Of a DNA stretch of 64,000 nt, positions 30,586 through 40,325 are shown one piece after another (the stretch's first letter is position 1; each line of letters begins with the position of its first letter). The DNA is taken from contig NZ_AUBD01000008.1 in assembly GCF_000429065.1 (NCBI RefSeq), positions 124,001-188,000 of the forward strand. The letters run 5' to 3'. This stretch comes from Silanimonas lenta DSM 16282. GTDB taxonomy: Bacteria > Pseudomonadota > Gammaproteobacteria > Xanthomonadales > Xanthomonadaceae. A program made the position numbers and the translations under genes. The notes beneath the pieces are model-generated. The model was given only the letters and a program-made list of their open reading frames with translations, was not told where the DNA came from and did no database searches.

Positions 30586-31140
30586 TCAACGCGCGATGGT
30601 GTTGGTGCGGCGGATCTTCTTCATCAGCTGCAGGATGCCGTAGACCAGCGCCTCGGCCGTGGGCGGGCAGCCCGGCACGTAGACGTCCACCGGCACCACG
30701 CGGTCGCAGCCACGGACCACGGAATAGCTGTAGTGGTAGTAGCCGCCGCCGTTGGCGCAGCTGCCCATCGAGATGACCCAGCGCGGCTCGGGCATCTGGT
30801 CGTAGACCTTGCGCAGGGCCGGGGCCATCTTGTTCACCAGCGTGCCGGCCACGATCATCACGTCGGACTGGCGCGGCGAGGGACGGAACACCACGCCGTA
30901 GCGGTCGAGGTCGAGGCGCGAGGCGCCGGCATGCATCATCTCGACGGCGCAGCAGGCAAGCCCGAAGGTCATGGGCCAGAGCGAGCCGGTGCGCGCCCAG
31001 TTCACCAGGGTGTCGACCGAGGTGGTGACGAAGCCGCGCTCGAACAGCGGATTCTCGGATTCCGGGCGCAGGAGATCATCGACCCGGCCGAGCGGCTCCG
31101 GGTTGTGCATCACGCGCGAGACGGCCTGGATCACTCCCAT
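30586..31140 (-). CDS. nuoB: NADH-quinone oxidoreductase subunit B
   Basis: Encodes 184 residues, which bind cluster N2, the final electron carrier to quinone. The ligands lie in [16 protein letters not shown] and VPGCPPTAE. The start at 31140 (MGVIQAVSR) overlaps nuoA by 10 nt. Confidence 0.97.
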   Translation of the reverse strand: MGVIQAVSRVMHNPEPLGRVDDLLRPESENPLFERGFVTTSVDTLVNWARTGSLWPMTFGLACCAVEMMHAGASRLDLDRYGVVFRPSPRQSDVMIVAGTLVNKMAPALRKVYDQMPEPRWVISMGSCANGGGYYHYSYSVVRGCDRVVPVDVYVPGCPPTAEALVYGILQLMKKIRRTNTIAR

Positions 31141-31487
31141 TCGAGCGCCCCCTTCTTCCATTCGTAGATGAAGGCGAACACCAGGATGCCGAGGAAGCCG
31201 GCCATGGCCCAGAGCGCGGGTTCGCCGATGTCGCGAAAGACCATCGCCCACGGAAAGACGAAGGCGATCTCGAGATCGAAGACGATGAACAGGATGGCGA
31301 CGAGGTAGTAGCGCACGTCGAAGGGCATGCGCGCGTCCTCGAAGGCCTCGAAGCCGCACTCGTAGGGCGAGAGCTTCTCGGCATCGGGGCGCTTCGGCCC
31401 GAGGAGCCAGCCACCGACCAGGAGAACGAGGCCGAGGCCGGTGGAGACGATCAGGAACAGCAGGATCGGCAGGTACTCGCCCAGCAT
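31131..31487 (-). CDS. nuoA: NADH-quinone oxidoreductase subunit A
   Basis: Encodes 118 residues with three membrane helices and the conserved loop [20 protein letters not shown], whose Cys is at the quinone site. It is the first gene of the operon. The 78-bp leader back to tRNA-Leu contains an 8-bp hairpin (31526-31548) and no obvious promoter, so the nuo mRNA may come from the tRNA-Leu promoter. Confidence 0.96.
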   Translation of the reverse strand: MLGEYLPILLFLIVSTGLGLVLLVGGWLLGPKRPDAEKLSPYECGFEAFEDARMPFDVRYYLVAILFIVFDLEIAFVFPWAMVFRDIGEPALWAMAGFLGILVFAFIYEWKKGALEWE

Positions 31488-31565
31488 GCAGGCCCTCGGC
31501 TAGCGCCCGCGCGGGGCGCATTGCGACCGCGCCAGACAGGGGCGCGGTTCATTGCGTATCGGTTG

Positions 31566-31650
31566 TGGTGCCCAAGGGGGGACTCGAACCCCCACGACTT
31601 GCGTCGCTACCACCTCAAGGTAGTGCGTCTACCAATTCCGCCACCTGGGC
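31566..31650 (-). tRNA. tRNA-Leu (GAG)
   Basis: An 85-nt class II tRNA with anticodon loop TTGAGGT (GAG), long variable arm and encoded CCA. It lies between secG and nuoA. In E. coli the matching leuU also follows secG. Confidence 0.95.
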
Positions 31651-31688
31651 TTGTCTTGCGTGCTCCGTACGACTCGCGGAGCGGCGAG

Positions 31689-31697
31689 ATTGTATCA
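31689..31697 (-). promoter_or_regulatory. Extended -10 promoter for tRNA-Leu(GAG)
   Basis: TGATACAAT on the minus strand is an extended -10 element starting just after the secG stop codon. No good -35 is visible. Transcription would start about 30 bp before the tRNA and could continue into nuoA. Confidence 0.5.
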
Positions 31698-31702
31698 GGC
31701 CA

Positions 31703-32107
31703 TCAACCGCCTGACTCGCCTTCCGGCGGTTTTTCTGCAACTTCTTCCTTGTCCGGCGCCACCCCGGCCTCCGCTGCCGGCGCAGCGGCGGGCGCCACCG
31801 GCGGGGCAACCGCCTCGGCGCGTCCCATCAGGCCAATGTCCTCGTTGTCGGCCGGCATCAGCCGGCCGCCATGGCGGCTGGCGTACCAGGCCATACCGAG
31901 GCTCAGGGCAAAAAACACCACCGCCAGCCACTTGGTGGAGCGGGAGAGGAAGTTCGCCGAGCCGGAGGCCCCGAACACCGTGGCCGAGGCGCCACCACCG
32001 AAGCCGGTGCCGGCCTGCGCGCCGGAGCCGCGCTGAAGCAGGATCAGCACGATCATCGCGACGGCGACGAGGACGTAAACGACGGTGACGAGGACGATGA
32101 GGTTCAT
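31703..32107 (-). CDS. secG: Preprotein translocase subunit SecG
   Basis: Encodes 134 residues. Two membrane helices (about 3-22 and 54-74) flank the conserved RGSGAQAGTGFGGGAS loop. SecG aids SecYEG cycling. The last 50 residues are an acidic Pro/Ala-rich tail, longer than in some relatives. It is 13 bp downstream of tpiA, as in many gammaproteobacteria. Confidence 0.95.
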   Translation of the reverse strand: MNLIVLVTVVYVLVAVAMIVLILLQRGSGAQAGTGFGGGASATVFGASGSANFLSRSTKWLAVVFFALSLGMAWYASRHGGRLMPADNEDIGLMGRAEAVAPPVAPAAAPAAEAGVAPDKEEVAEKPPEGESGG

Positions 32108-32120
32108 GGACTTTGCGGGT

Positions 32121-32873
32121 TCACCGCGCCGCCGAGGCGACGATGGCGAGGAATTCGGAGGCCGACAGCGAGGCGCCGCCAACCAGCCCGCCATCGATGT
32201 CCGGCTGCGAGAACAGCTGGGCGGCGTTGGCGGCCTTCACGCTGCCGCCGTAGAGGATCGGCAGCGAGTCCGCAATCATAGCATCGTGCGCGCGGATTTC
32301 GCTACGGAGGAAGGCGTGCACTTCCTGGGCCTGTTCAGGGCTGGCGGTGCGACCGGTGCCGATGGCCCAGACCGGCTCGTAGGCCAGCACCGCGCCGCGC
32401 AGGCACTCCACCCCGCCGGCCGCCAGCACCGCCCCGAGCTGCCCGGAGAGCACCCACTCGGTGCGCCCGGCCTCGCGCTGCTCCAGGGTCTCGCCAAGGC
32501 AGAGCACCGGCACCAGGCCGGCCTGGCGGGCGGCGAGCAGCTTGCGGGCGACGAGTTCGCTGGATTCCTGGTGGTACTCGCGGCGCTCGGAATGGCCCAC
32601 CAGCACGTGGCTGGCGCCGATGTCCCTCAGCATGGCGCCGGAGACCTCGCCGGTGTAGGCGCCGCTCTCGTGGATGTCGAGGTCCTGGGCGCCAAAGCCG
32701 ATGCCCGCCCCGCCATGGCTGGCGATGCACTCGGCGAGATAAGGAAGCGGCGGGAACACCAGGCGCTGCACCCCGGCCGGCGCCGGCACGGCGGCGATGG
32801 CATCGAGCAGGGCGCGGTTGGCCGCCCGGCTGCCGTTGAGCTTCCAGTTTCCCGCCACGATGCGCGTCCGCAT
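32121..32873 (-). CDS. tpiA: Triosephosphate isomerase
   Basis: Encodes 250 residues in a TIM barrel. The electrophilic His lies in LVGHSERR, the catalytic Glu in AYEPVWAIGTG, and the phosphate loop is YGGSVKAANA. It interconverts DHAP and glyceraldehyde 3-phosphate. The ATG start is normal for the family. It is divergent from the SDR gene across 56 bp. Confidence 0.97.
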   Translation of the reverse strand: MRTRIVAGNWKLNGSRAANRALLDAIAAVPAPAGVQRLVFPPLPYLAECIASHGGAGIGFGAQDLDIHESGAYTGEVSGAMLRDIGASHVLVGHSERREYHQESSELVARKLLAARQAGLVPVLCLGETLEQREAGRTEWVLSGQLGAVLAAGGVECLRGAVLAYEPVWAIGTGRTASPEQAQEVHAFLRSEIRAHDAMIADSLPILYGGSVKAANAAQLFSQPDIDGGLVGGASLSASEFLAIVASAAR

Positions 32874-32929
32874 GCCTGCTTGCTCCCGGATGGAATGGCG
32901 CGGAAGGATAGCAGCCCACCCCGAGGAAG

Positions 32930-33745
32930 ATGCCGATGCCCGCCCCGCTCCGAACCGACCGCCACGCCCTCGTCACCGGCGCTTCCAGCGGCATCGGCGC
33001 CGAGATCGCCCGGGAATACGCCAGGAGAGGCAAGCCGCTGGTGCTGGTGGCGCGGCGCGCAGACCGGCTGGAGGCGCTCGCCGCCGAACTGCGGGCCCGG
33101 GTACGGGTGGAGGTGATCGTGGCCGACCTCGCCGATCCGGCGGCGCCGGCGATGCTGCAGGCGGAATGCGGGGCCCGCGGCCTGCACATCGATACGCTGG
33201 TGAACAACGCCGGCTACGGCGTGCCCGGGCGCTACCTCGGCAAGGACTGGGCCACCCACCGCGATTCGCTGCAGGTGCTGCTGGTGGCGGTGTGCGAGCT
33301 CACCCACCGATTCCTGCCGGCGATGGAGGCCGAGGGCCATGGCCGCATCCTCAACGTGGCCTCGCTGGCCGGCCTGGTGCCGCCCACGGCGGGACACACG
33401 CTCTACGGCCCCACCAAGGCCTTCCTGATCCGCTTCAGCGAGACGCTGGCCAGGGAGGTCGGCCCGAAGGGCGTGCACGTGACGGCGCTCTGCCCGGGCA
33501 TGACCTACACCGAGTTCCACGACGTGAACGGCATGCGCGCCACCGTCTCGAAGCTGCCGAAGGGGATCTGGCTGGATGCGGCGACGGTGGCGAGGCTGGG
33601 CGTGGATGCCGTGGAATCCGGCCGGACGCGGATCGTCACCGGGCGCGCCAACCGCCTGATCGCCGCGCTGTCGAAATACCTGCCCGACCGCCTCGCCGGC
33701 GCCCTGATCGCGTCCAGAGCCAGGGACTTCCGCGATGAGAGCTGA
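32930..33745 (+). CDS. Short-chain dehydrogenase/reductase
   Basis: Encodes 271 residues, a classical SDR. The cofactor motif TGASSGIG is at 16-23 and NNAG at 92-95. The catalytic Ser145, Tyr159 and Lys163 are all present. An Arg pair after the second strand (VARRADR) suggests NADPH preference. A second ATG lies at codon 3 (32936) and has better spacing from GAGGAAG, so the start may be two codons later. The substrate is unknown; the sequence resembles the DltE/YbbO-like group. It is convergent with the oxygenase gene. Confidence 0.9.
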   Translation: MPMPAPLRTDRHALVTGASSGIGAEIAREYARRGKPLVLVARRADRLEALAAELRARVRVEVIVADLADPAAPAMLQAECGARGLHIDTLVNNAGYGVPGRYLGKDWATHRDSLQVLLVAVCELTHRFLPAMEAEGHGRILNVASLAGLVPPTAGHTLYGPTKAFLIRFSETLAREVGPKGVHVTALCPGMTYTEFHDVNGMRATVSKLPKGIWLDAATVARLGVDAVESGRTRIVTGRANRLIAALSKYLPDRLAGALIASRARDFRDES

Positions 33746-33757
33746 GGCGGGAAACGG

Positions 33758-33782
33758 CGAAGCCCCGCATCGCGGGGCTTCG
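33758..33782. terminator. Bidirectional terminator-like hairpin
   Basis: An 11-bp perfect stem (CGAAGCCCCGC) with a three-base loop lies between the convergent SDR and oxygenase genes. Both flanks lack long T tracts. Confidence 0.6.
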
Positions 33783-33799
33783 TGGGCGGAACGGGACGC

Positions 33800-34735
33800 T
33801 CAGGCCAGCTTGATCTCGCGCAGGCGCTCCTGCAGGTACTCGTGGGCGGTGATCGGCTCGGGGTAGCGGTTGGGGTTGTCCGGCGTGATGCAGGACGGCA
33901 GGGTCTCGATCAGGAAGTCCGGGTTCGGATGCAGGAAGAAGGGCGTGGAGTAGCGCGGCTTGCGCGCCTCGTCGCCCGGCGGGTTGACCACCCGGTGCGT
34001 CGTCGACGGGTACACGTGGTTGGTGAGCCGCTGCAGCATGTCGCCGATGTTGACCACGATGGTGTCGGCCTCGGCGGTGAACGGCACCCACTCGCCCTTG
34101 CGCGAGAGCACCTCGAGGCCGGCGGCGCTGGCTCCCACCAGCAGGGTGATGAGGTTGATGTCCTCGTGGGCCCCGGCGCGGACATTGGGGATGTCCGGAG
34201 CGGTGATCGGCGGGTAATGGATCGGGCGCAGGATGCTGTTGCCGAAGTTGGTCTTGTCGGCGAACCAGTCGGCCGGTAGCCCGATGTGCAGGGCGAGCGC
34301 CGAGAGCACGCGCGCGCCGAGCTGGTCGAGCGCGGTGTAGAGCCCGTAGGCCACTTCGCGGAACTCCGGGATCTCCTCGGGCCAGAGATTGGGCGGCATC
34401 ACCGCGGCATGCCGGGAATCGCGCGGGATCTCGCGGCCGACATGCCAGAACTCCTTGAGGTCGTAATGCTGGGCGCCCTTGGCCGTCTCGATGCCGAAGG
34501 GGGTGTAGCCGCGGGCACCGCCGCCGCCGGGCACGTGATACTTCCGCTTCGTCTCCTCCGGCAGGGCGAAGAAGCGCTGGAACACGTCGTAGGCGCGGTC
34601 GATCTGCGCCTGCGGGATGCCATGGCCGCGGATGCCGCAGAAGCCCCACTCACGGTAGGCGGCACCGAGCTCGGCGACGAAGGCCTCGCGGTCGGTATCG
34701 AAGCGGCGGATGTCGAGGGTGGGGATGGCGGCCAT
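33800..34735 (-). CDS. 2-oxoglutarate/Fe(II)-dependent oxygenase, isopenicillin N synthase-like
   Basis: Encodes 311 residues. The iron ligands His190, Asp192 (AHEDINL) and His247 (TTHRVVNP) are in place, and Arg261-x-Ser263 (RYS) is the 2-oxoglutarate carboxylate site. The N-terminal DIOX_N-like part (residues 4-110) is complete. Bacterial homologues are generally annotated as isopenicillin N synthase family, but no beta-lactam genes are nearby, so the substrate is unknown. It lies 69 bp after glmM on the same strand. Confidence 0.9.
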   Translation of the reverse strand: MAAIPTLDIRRFDTDREAFVAELGAAYREWGFCGIRGHGIPQAQIDRAYDVFQRFFALPEETKRKYHVPGGGGARGYTPFGIETAKGAQHYDLKEFWHVGREIPRDSRHAAVMPPNLWPEEIPEFREVAYGLYTALDQLGARVLSALALHIGLPADWFADKTNFGNSILRPIHYPPITAPDIPNVRAGAHEDINLITLLVGASAAGLEVLSRKGEWVPFTAEADTIVVNIGDMLQRLTNHVYPSTTHRVVNPPGDEARKPRYSTPFFLHPNPDFLIETLPSCITPDNPNRYPEPITAHEYLQERLREIKLA

Positions 34736-34804
34736 CGGAGGTGCTCTGGGGTGGTTCGGGGGCGGGATGATGCCGCCGGGCGCAGCCGCCCGGCGTGATC
34801 TGGG

Positions 34805-36160
34805 TCAAGCCGCGGCCTGCACCGCGGCCGAGAGTTCATCGAGGACGCGCTGCACGAGGACGGCATCGTCGGCCTCGACGGTGACGCGCACCACGGGCTC
34901 GGTGCCGGAGGGCCTGAGGAAGGCGCGCCCCCTGCCCTGCACGGCCGCCTCGGCACGGGCCAGCGCGGCCTTCACCGCCTCGGCCTCGGCGGGACGGGCC
35001 CCGGGGCCGACGCGGACGTTCACGGTCTTCTGCGGCAGCTTCACCATGCCGGCGAGCGCCTCGCCGAGGCCGATGCCGCGGCGGCGCAGCACCTCCAGCA
35101 CCTGCAGGGCGCTGACGATGCCGTCGCCCGAGCTCACGCGGTCGAGGCAGAGCAGGTGGCCGGAGGTCTCGCCCCCGAGCACGCCACCGTGCTCGAGCAG
35201 GGCCTGATGCACGTAGCGGTCGCCGACCCTGGTGCGCAAAAAGCCGATGCCCATGGCGCCCAGGGCACGCTCGAGGCCGTAGTTGCTCATCAGGGTGCCG
35301 ACCACCGGCCCCTTGAGCCGGCCGCTGGCCTGCCAGTCGCTGGCCAGCAGGTAGAGCAGGTCGTCGCCGTCGCGCACCGTGCCGGCCGCGTCGACGAACA
35401 GCACCCGGTCACCGTCGCCATCGAAGGCAATACCGAGTTCGGCGCCGGTCTCGCGCACCCGGGCGGCCAGGGCCTCGGGATGGGTAGAGCCCACGCCGTC
35501 GTTGATGTTCAGGCCGTTCGGCTCGATGCCGATGGCCTCGACCCGGGCGCCGAGCTCGCGGAATACCAGGGGGCCCAGCTGGTAAGTGGCGCCGTGGGCA
35601 CAGTCGAGCACGATGCGCATGCCGCCGAGATCGAAGCCGCGCGGCACCGAGCCCTTGCAGGCCTCGACATAGCGGCCCACGGCATCGCGGGTGCGCAGCG
35701 CCTTGCCCAGCCGCTCCGAGGGCACGGTGCGGAAAGGCTGCTCCAGCGCCGCCTCGATGGCCAGCTCGGTGGCATCGTCGAGCTTCTCGCCCTCGGCGGA
35801 GAAGAACTTGATGCCATTGTCGTGGTGCGGATTGTGCGAGGCGCTGATGACGATGCCGCCATCGGCGCGCATCGAGCGGGTGAGGTGCGAGACCGCGGGG
35901 GTCGGCATCGGCCCCATCAGCTGCACGTCGACGCCGGCGGCCACCAGCCCGGCCTCCAGCGCGGCCTCGAACATGTAGTTGGAGATGCGGGTGTCCTTGC
36001 CGATCAGCACCAGCGGCTTGCGCCACTCGCCGCCCTCGCGGGCCGCATGCAGGGCATGGCCGTAGGCATTGCCGAGGCGCAGCACGAAATCCGCCGAGAT
36101 CGGGCCCTCGCCCACCCGGCCACGGATGCCATCGGTGCCGAAATACTTGCGCGATGCCAT
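34805..36160 (-). CDS. glmM: Phosphoglucosamine mutase
   Basis: Encodes 451 residues. GlmM converts glucosamine-6-phosphate to glucosamine-1-phosphate for peptidoglycan and [11 protein letters not shown] at the N-terminus, the phosphoserine loop [14 protein letters not shown], the metal loop DGDGDR and the phosphate loop [10 protein letters not shown] are intact. It begins two bases after the accD stop, so the two are coupled. Confidence 0.97.
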   Translation of the reverse strand: MASRKYFGTDGIRGRVGEGPISADFVLRLGNAYGHALHAAREGGEWRKPLVLIGKDTRISNYMFEAALEAGLVAAGVDVQLMGPMPTPAVSHLTRSMRADGGIVISASHNPHHDNGIKFFSAEGEKLDDATELAIEAALEQPFRTVPSERLGKALRTRDAVGRYVEACKGSVPRGFDLGGMRIVLDCAHGATYQLGPLVFRELGARVEAIGIEPNGLNINDGVGSTHPEALAARVRETGAELGIAFDGDGDRVLFVDAAGTVRDGDDLLYLLASDWQASGRLKGPVVGTLMSNYGLERALGAMGIGFLRTRVGDRYVHQALLEHGGVLGGETSGHLLCLDRVSSGDGIVSALQVLEVLRRRGIGLGEALAGMVKLPQKTVNVRVGPGARPAEAEAVKAALARAEAAVQGRGRAFLRPSGTEPVVRVTVEADDAVLVQRVLDELSAAVQAAA

Positions 36161-36162
36161 GC

Positions 36163-37035
36163 TCAGGCCGCCTCCTTCGGCGCCGGGCGGCGGGTCATCA
36201 GGGCCAGCAGGGCGGCCAGGCGGTCGCGCATCTGCCGGCGGTCGACGATCAGGTCGACGGCCCCGTGCTCGACCAGGAACTCACTGCGCTGGAAGCCTTC
36301 GGGCAGCTTCTCGCGCACCGTCTGCTCGATCACCCGCGGCCCGGCGAAACCGATCAGCGCCCGGGGTTCCGCGACATTGATGTCGCCCAGCATGCCGAGC
36401 GAGGCGGAGACGCCGCCGGTGGTCGGATGGGTGAGCACCGAGATGTAGGGCACCCCGGCCTTGCGCAGGCGGGCGATGGCGGCCGAGGTCTTGGCCATCT
36501 GCATCAGTGAGAACAGGCCCTCCTGCATGCGCGCGCCGCCGGTGGCGGAGAAACAGACGAGGGCGCTGCGCTCGGCCAGGGCGCGCTCGGCGGCCAGGGT
36601 GAAGCGCTCGCCCACCACCGAGCCCATGGAGCCGCCCATGAAACGGAACTCGAAGGCGGCCACGCACAGCGGCTGACCCTTGAGCAGGCCGCGCCCGGCG
36701 ACCAGGGCGTCGAGTTCGCCCACGGCCTTCTGGCTGGCCTTGATGCGGTCGGCGTACTTCTTCTGGTCGCGGAATTTCAGTGCATCCACCGGGCCGAGGT
36801 CGCCGCCGATCTCCTCGAAGCTGCCGGCATCGAGGAAGTGGTTCAGGCGCTCGCGGGCGCCGATCGGCATGTGGTGGTCGCACTTCGGGCAGACATGCTG
36901 GTGCTGGTCCAGCTCCGGGGCATAGAGCGCCGCGCCGCAGTGCTCGCACTTCTCCCACAGGCCCTCCGGCACGCCGCGCTTGTTGCCGCCCTGCGTGCGG
37001 ATGCCACCGAGTTTCAGCTTGTTCAACCAGCTCAT
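36163..37035 (-). CDS. accD: Acetyl-CoA carboxylase carboxyltransferase subunit beta
   Basis: Encodes 290 residues. The N-terminal zinc ribbon (CEHC and CPKC) and the crotonase-like carboxyltransferase core ([22 protein letters not shown]) are intact. It forms the alpha2beta2 carboxyltransferase with AccA, encoded elsewhere, and makes malonyl-CoA. The start at 37035 (MSWLNKLKL) is the family start. An odd-centred palindrome lies 28 bp upstream. Confidence 0.97.
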   Translation of the reverse strand: MSWLNKLKLGGIRTQGGNKRGVPEGLWEKCEHCGAALYAPELDQHQHVCPKCDHHMPIGARERLNHFLDAGSFEEIGGDLGPVDALKFRDQKKYADRIKASQKAVGELDALVAGRGLLKGQPLCVAAFEFRFMGGSMGSVVGERFTLAAERALAERSALVCFSATGGARMQEGLFSLMQMAKTSAAIARLRKAGVPYISVLTHPTTGGVSASLGMLGDINVAEPRALIGFAGPRVIEQTVREKLPEGFQRSEFLVEHGAVDLIVDRRQMRDRLAALLALMTRRPAPKEAA

Positions 37036-37062
37036 GGATGCCCCTGGGGGGTGTCGGAGGGG

Positions 37063-37075
37063 GGCTAGTCTAGCC
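37063..37075. repeat. Palindrome GGCTAG-T-CTAGCC upstream of accD
   Basis: A perfect 13-bp palindrome in the accD upstream region. It contains TAGACT on the minus strand, which could be the -10. A third CCGGCTAG at 37099-37106 forms a larger inverted repeat with 37070-37077. It may be an operator or an RNA hairpin over the ybbP leader-distal region. Confidence 0.45.
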
Positions 37076-37102
37076 GGTCGGCGCACGGCCTTGCCCGCCC
37101 GG

Positions 37103-39616
37103 CTAGAGCTCCCGCAGGGTCACCGAGGGCGGGGCGTCGAGCAGGCGGCGGGTGGCCCAGAGGCCGGCCGCCAGCGCCACCAGCACGCCGGCCGCGGCGC
37201 CGCCCAGAGCCAGCCTGGGATCGGGCACCCAGGGCAGTTCCAGCACCTGCACCGCGAGCACGCCGGCCAGCAGGGTGGCGGCCAGTGCCGCCACCAGCCC
37301 GGCCACCAGCCCCAGCGCGGCGAACTCGCCGGCCTGGGCCAGCCGCAGCTGGCGCCGGCTGCCGCCCAGCACCCGCATCACCGCGCCCTCGCGCAGGCGC
37401 TCGTCCTGGCTGGCCCCCACCGCGGCTAGCAGCACCAGGGCGCCGGCCAGCACGGCCACCAGGAACACCGCTTCGACCACGGTGGAGACCTGGTCGGCCA
37501 CCCGCCGCACCTGGCCGAGGATGGCGTCGATGTCGACCACCGAGAGGTTGGCGAAGCGATCCAGCAGGGCGCGGGCGAAATCGTCCCGGCCCGGTGGCAC
37601 GTGCACCGCGGTGATCGCGCTGCCCTGCAGGCCCTCCAGCACGCCGGGCGAGACCAGCACGAAGAAGTTCGGACGGAAGCTCTCCCACTTCACCCGGCGG
37701 ATCGAACGCACCTCGCCCTCGATGCGGGTGCCGGCGATGTCGAAGGCCACGCGGTCGCCCAGCCGCCAGCCGAGCGTGTCGGCCAGGCCCTCCTCCACCG
37801 AGAGGGCGATGTCGCCGTCGCGGGCGACACGGGTATCCGGGGGCCAGAAGCGCCCGGCCACCACGGTGTTGTCGTCGCCCAGGACCGAGGCGGTGCTGAG
37901 GTTGAACTCGCGCTCGGCGAGGCGGCGGGCGCGCGTCGGCTCCTTGCCGAAGGCCTCCAGCGACACGGCCTCGCCGTTCTTCGCCACCCAGCGGCCGCGC
38001 ACCATGGGGTAGATCGCCGCCTCGGCCAGGCCCTGCTCGCGCAGGAAGGCCCGCAGCGGCTCGACCTGCGCCGGCTGTACGTTCAGCAGGAATCGGTTGG
38101 GAGCATCGGCCGGCAGGGCCTCGCGCCAGCGCGAGAGCAGGTCGGTGCGGACGAAGGTGAGCACGAGGAGCGCCATCAGACCGAGGCCGATCGCGCTGAC
38201 CTGGGCCACCGTGGTGGCGGGGCGGCGGCTCAGGTTGGCAAGGCCGTAGCGCCAGGGACCGCGCAGGCGCGGCCGCAGCCGCGCCACGGCGCGCACCAGC
38301 AGCAGGGCCAGTGCAGACAGCACGGCGAAGGTGGCCAGCAGCCCCCCCAGCATGGCCCCCGCCAGCAGCGGCGATTTCGCCTGCCACCACACCAGGGCGG
38401 CGAAGCCTGCGAGGGCGAGCGCGGCGAGGGTGAGCGCCCCCGGCTCCGCCGGGTCGAGGTCGCGGCGCAGCACGCGCAGGGCCGGCACGCGGCGCAGGGC
38501 CAGCACCGGCGGCGCGGCGAAGGCGAGCAGCACCACGAGGCCCACGGCATAGCCGGCCAGCACCGGCGCGAGGCCCGCCGAGGGCACGGCAACCCCGAGG
38601 GCCGAGGACAGCCAGTGGCCGATCGCCCCGGAGAGCAGCCCGGCCACGGTGACACCGATCGTGCTGCCCAGCAGGCCGAGCAGCAGCAGGGCGCCGAGCT
38701 GCACCTTCAGCAGGGTGGCCTGCGAGGCGCCGAGGCAGCGCATCACCGCGCAGGCATCGAGGTGGCGGGCGCTGTGGCGGCGGGCAGCCATGGCCACGGC
38801 GATGGCGGCGAGGATCACCGCCACCAGGGTGGCAAGGCCGAGGAAGCGGCTGGCGCGGTCGAGGGCGCGGCGGATCTCCGGGCGGCCGTCGGCGGCGGTT
38901 TCCAGCCTCTGGCCGCGGCCGAGCTGCGGCCGCACCGCGGCCACGAAGCCCTCCACCGCATCCGGCGTGCCGGCCACCACGAGGCGGTAGGCAATGCGGC
39001 TGCCGGGCTGCACGAGGCCGGTGGCGGGCAGGTCCTCGAGGGCGAACACCACCCGGGGTGCGACGTTGAAGTAGTCGAGCGCGCCGTCCGGCTCCTGCTC
39101 GATCAGGGCGGCCAGCCGCAGCCGGGCCTCGCCCAGCACCACGGTATCGCCCACCCGCGCGCCCAGCGTGTTCGCCCCGCTGCGCCCCATCCACACGGTG
39201 CCCGGCTCGGGGCCGTGCCCGACCTCGCGGCGTTCGCTGCCGTCATCGATCGTGAAGCTGCCGCGTAGCGGGAAGGCCCGCCCCACGGCGCGCAGCTCGC
39301 CGAGGCGCAGGCGGTCGCCCACCCGCACCATGCTGGGGAACTCCACCAGTTCCACCGCCTCCAGCCCCGGCCGCTCGGCCGCCGCCCGCAGCGGGGCCGG
39401 CAGCGGCTGGTCGGCGCGCAGCACCGCATCCCCGCCCAGCAGGCGGTTCGCTTCCAGGGCCAGCGCCCGTTCGGCGCGGTCGGTCAGGAAGCTGATGGTG
39501 GTGACCGAGGCCACGGCCAGGGCCAAGGCCACCAGCAGCAGGCGCACCTCGCCTGCCGCCAGGTCGCGCCGCGCCTGCCGCCAGGCAAGGCGCCAGGCCC
39601 CGGGGCCGCGGCTCAT
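37103..39616 (-). CDS. ybbP: ABC transporter permease YbbP-type (FtsX/MacB fold)
   Basis: Encodes 837 residues. An N-terminal membrane helix (about 24-44) is followed by a large periplasmic MacB-like domain, a core with several helices, a second periplasmic domain and a C-terminal FtsX triplet of helices. This duplicated layout is the YbbP type (10 helices). It overlaps ybbA by 4 nt (ATGA). In E. coli ybbA-ybbP is likewise divergent from tesA, which supports a joint envelope role. Type VII ABC systems use ATP for mechanotransmission or extraction of lipophilic cargo rather than classical transport. Confidence 0.93.
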   Translation of the reverse strand: MSRGPGAWRLAWRQARRDLAAGEVRLLLVALALAVASVTTISFLTDRAERALALEANRLLGGDAVLRADQPLPAPLRAAAERPGLEAVELVEFPSMVRVGDRLRLGELRAVGRAFPLRGSFTIDDGSERREVGHGPEPGTVWMGRSGANTLGARVGDTVVLGEARLRLAALIEQEPDGALDYFNVAPRVVFALEDLPATGLVQPGSRIAYRLVVAGTPDAVEGFVAAVRPQLGRGQRLETAADGRPEIRRALDRASRFLGLATLVAVILAAIAVAMAARRHSARHLDACAVMRCLGASQATLLKVQLGALLLLGLLGSTIGVTVAGLLSGAIGHWLSSALGVAVPSAGLAPVLAGYAVGLVVLLAFAAPPVLALRRVPALRVLRRDLDPAEPGALTLAALALAGFAALVWWQAKSPLLAGAMLGGLLATFAVLSALALLLVRAVARLRPRLRGPWRYGLANLSRRPATTVAQVSAIGLGLMALLVLTFVRTDLLSRWREALPADAPNRFLLNVQPAQVEPLRAFLREQGLAEAAIYPMVRGRWVAKNGEAVSLEAFGKEPTRARRLAEREFNLSTASVLGDDNTVVAGRFWPPDTRVARDGDIALSVEEGLADTLGWRLGDRVAFDIAGTRIEGEVRSIRRVKWESFRPNFFVLVSPGVLEGLQGSAITAVHVPPGRDDFARALLDRFANLSVVDIDAILGQVRRVADQVSTVVEAVFLVAVLAGALVLLAAVGASQDERLREGAVMRVLGGSRRQLRLAQAGEFAALGLVAGLVAALAATLLAGVLAVQVLELPWVPDPRLALGGAAAGVLVALAAGLWATRRLLDAPPSVTLREL

Positions 39617-40314
39617 GCCACCACCCGGCCGCCGGCCAGCCGCAGCTGCCGTCCGCAGCGGGCGGCCAGGCGCTCGTCGTGGGTCACCAGCACCAGGGTG
39701 GTGCCGGCCTCGGCGTTCAGCCGGAACAGGAGCTCGATGACCTGCTGGCCGGTGGCGGTATCGAGGTTGCCAGTGGGCTCGTCGGCGAACAGCACCGAGG
39801 GCCGGGTGACGAAGGCGCGGGCGATGGCCACGCGCTGCTGCTCGCCGCCGGAGAGCTGGCGCGGGTAGTGGCCGAGGCGCTCGCCCAGGCCCACCTGCTG
39901 CAGCACGGCCCGCGCCGGCGCTTCGACCTCGGCATCGCCGCGCAGCTCGAGCGGCAGCATCACGTTCTCCAGCGCGGTCAGCGCCGGCAGCAGCTGGAAG
40001 TTCTGGAACACGAAGCCCACGCGCTCGGCACGCAGGGCGGCGCGGGCATCCTCGTCCATGGCCGAAAGCTCGTGCCCGGCCAGCCGCACCGTGCCGCGGC
40101 TGGCGCGGTCCAGGCCGGCCAGCAGCGAGAGCAGCGTGCTCTTGCCCGAGCCCGAGGCGCCGACGATGGCGAAGGCTTCACCGGCCTCGATGCGGAATGC
40201 CACCTCGTCCAGAATGACGAGCGGGCCCGAGGGCAGCTCGACCTGCTTGCCAAGTCCTTCCACCTCCAGCAGGGCGGTGGAGGCCGGGCGCGACACATCA
40301 CTCAGGGCAGTCAT
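39613..40314 (-). CDS. ybbA: ABC transporter ATP-binding protein YbbA-type
   Basis: Encodes 233 residues. Walker A GASGSGKST, Q-loop FQNFQLLP, signature LSGGEQQRVAIARA and Walker B VLFADEPTGNLD place it in the MacB/LolD subfamily. It pairs with the YbbP permease encoded directly after it. Its ATG is only 11 bp from the divergent tesA start, so the promoters of the two must overlap or lie in the opposite gene. Confidence 0.94.
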   Translation of the reverse strand: MTALSDVSRPASTALLEVEGLGKQVELPSGPLVILDEVAFRIEAGEAFAIVGASGSGKSTLLSLLAGLDRASRGTVRLAGHELSAMDEDARAALRAERVGFVFQNFQLLPALTALENVMLPLELRGDAEVEAPARAVLQQVGLGERLGHYPRQLSGGEQQRVAIARAFVTRPSVLFADEPTGNLDTATGQQVIELLFRLNAEAGTTLVLVTHDERLAARCGRQLRLAGGRVVA

Positions 40315-40325
40315 CGGAGGCGTTC

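Noticed and set aside
33800-34735. Beta-lactam biosynthesis from the isopenicillin N synthase-like gene
   Set aside because: No ACV synthetase or related genes are present; bacterial homologues are a broad oxygenase family.
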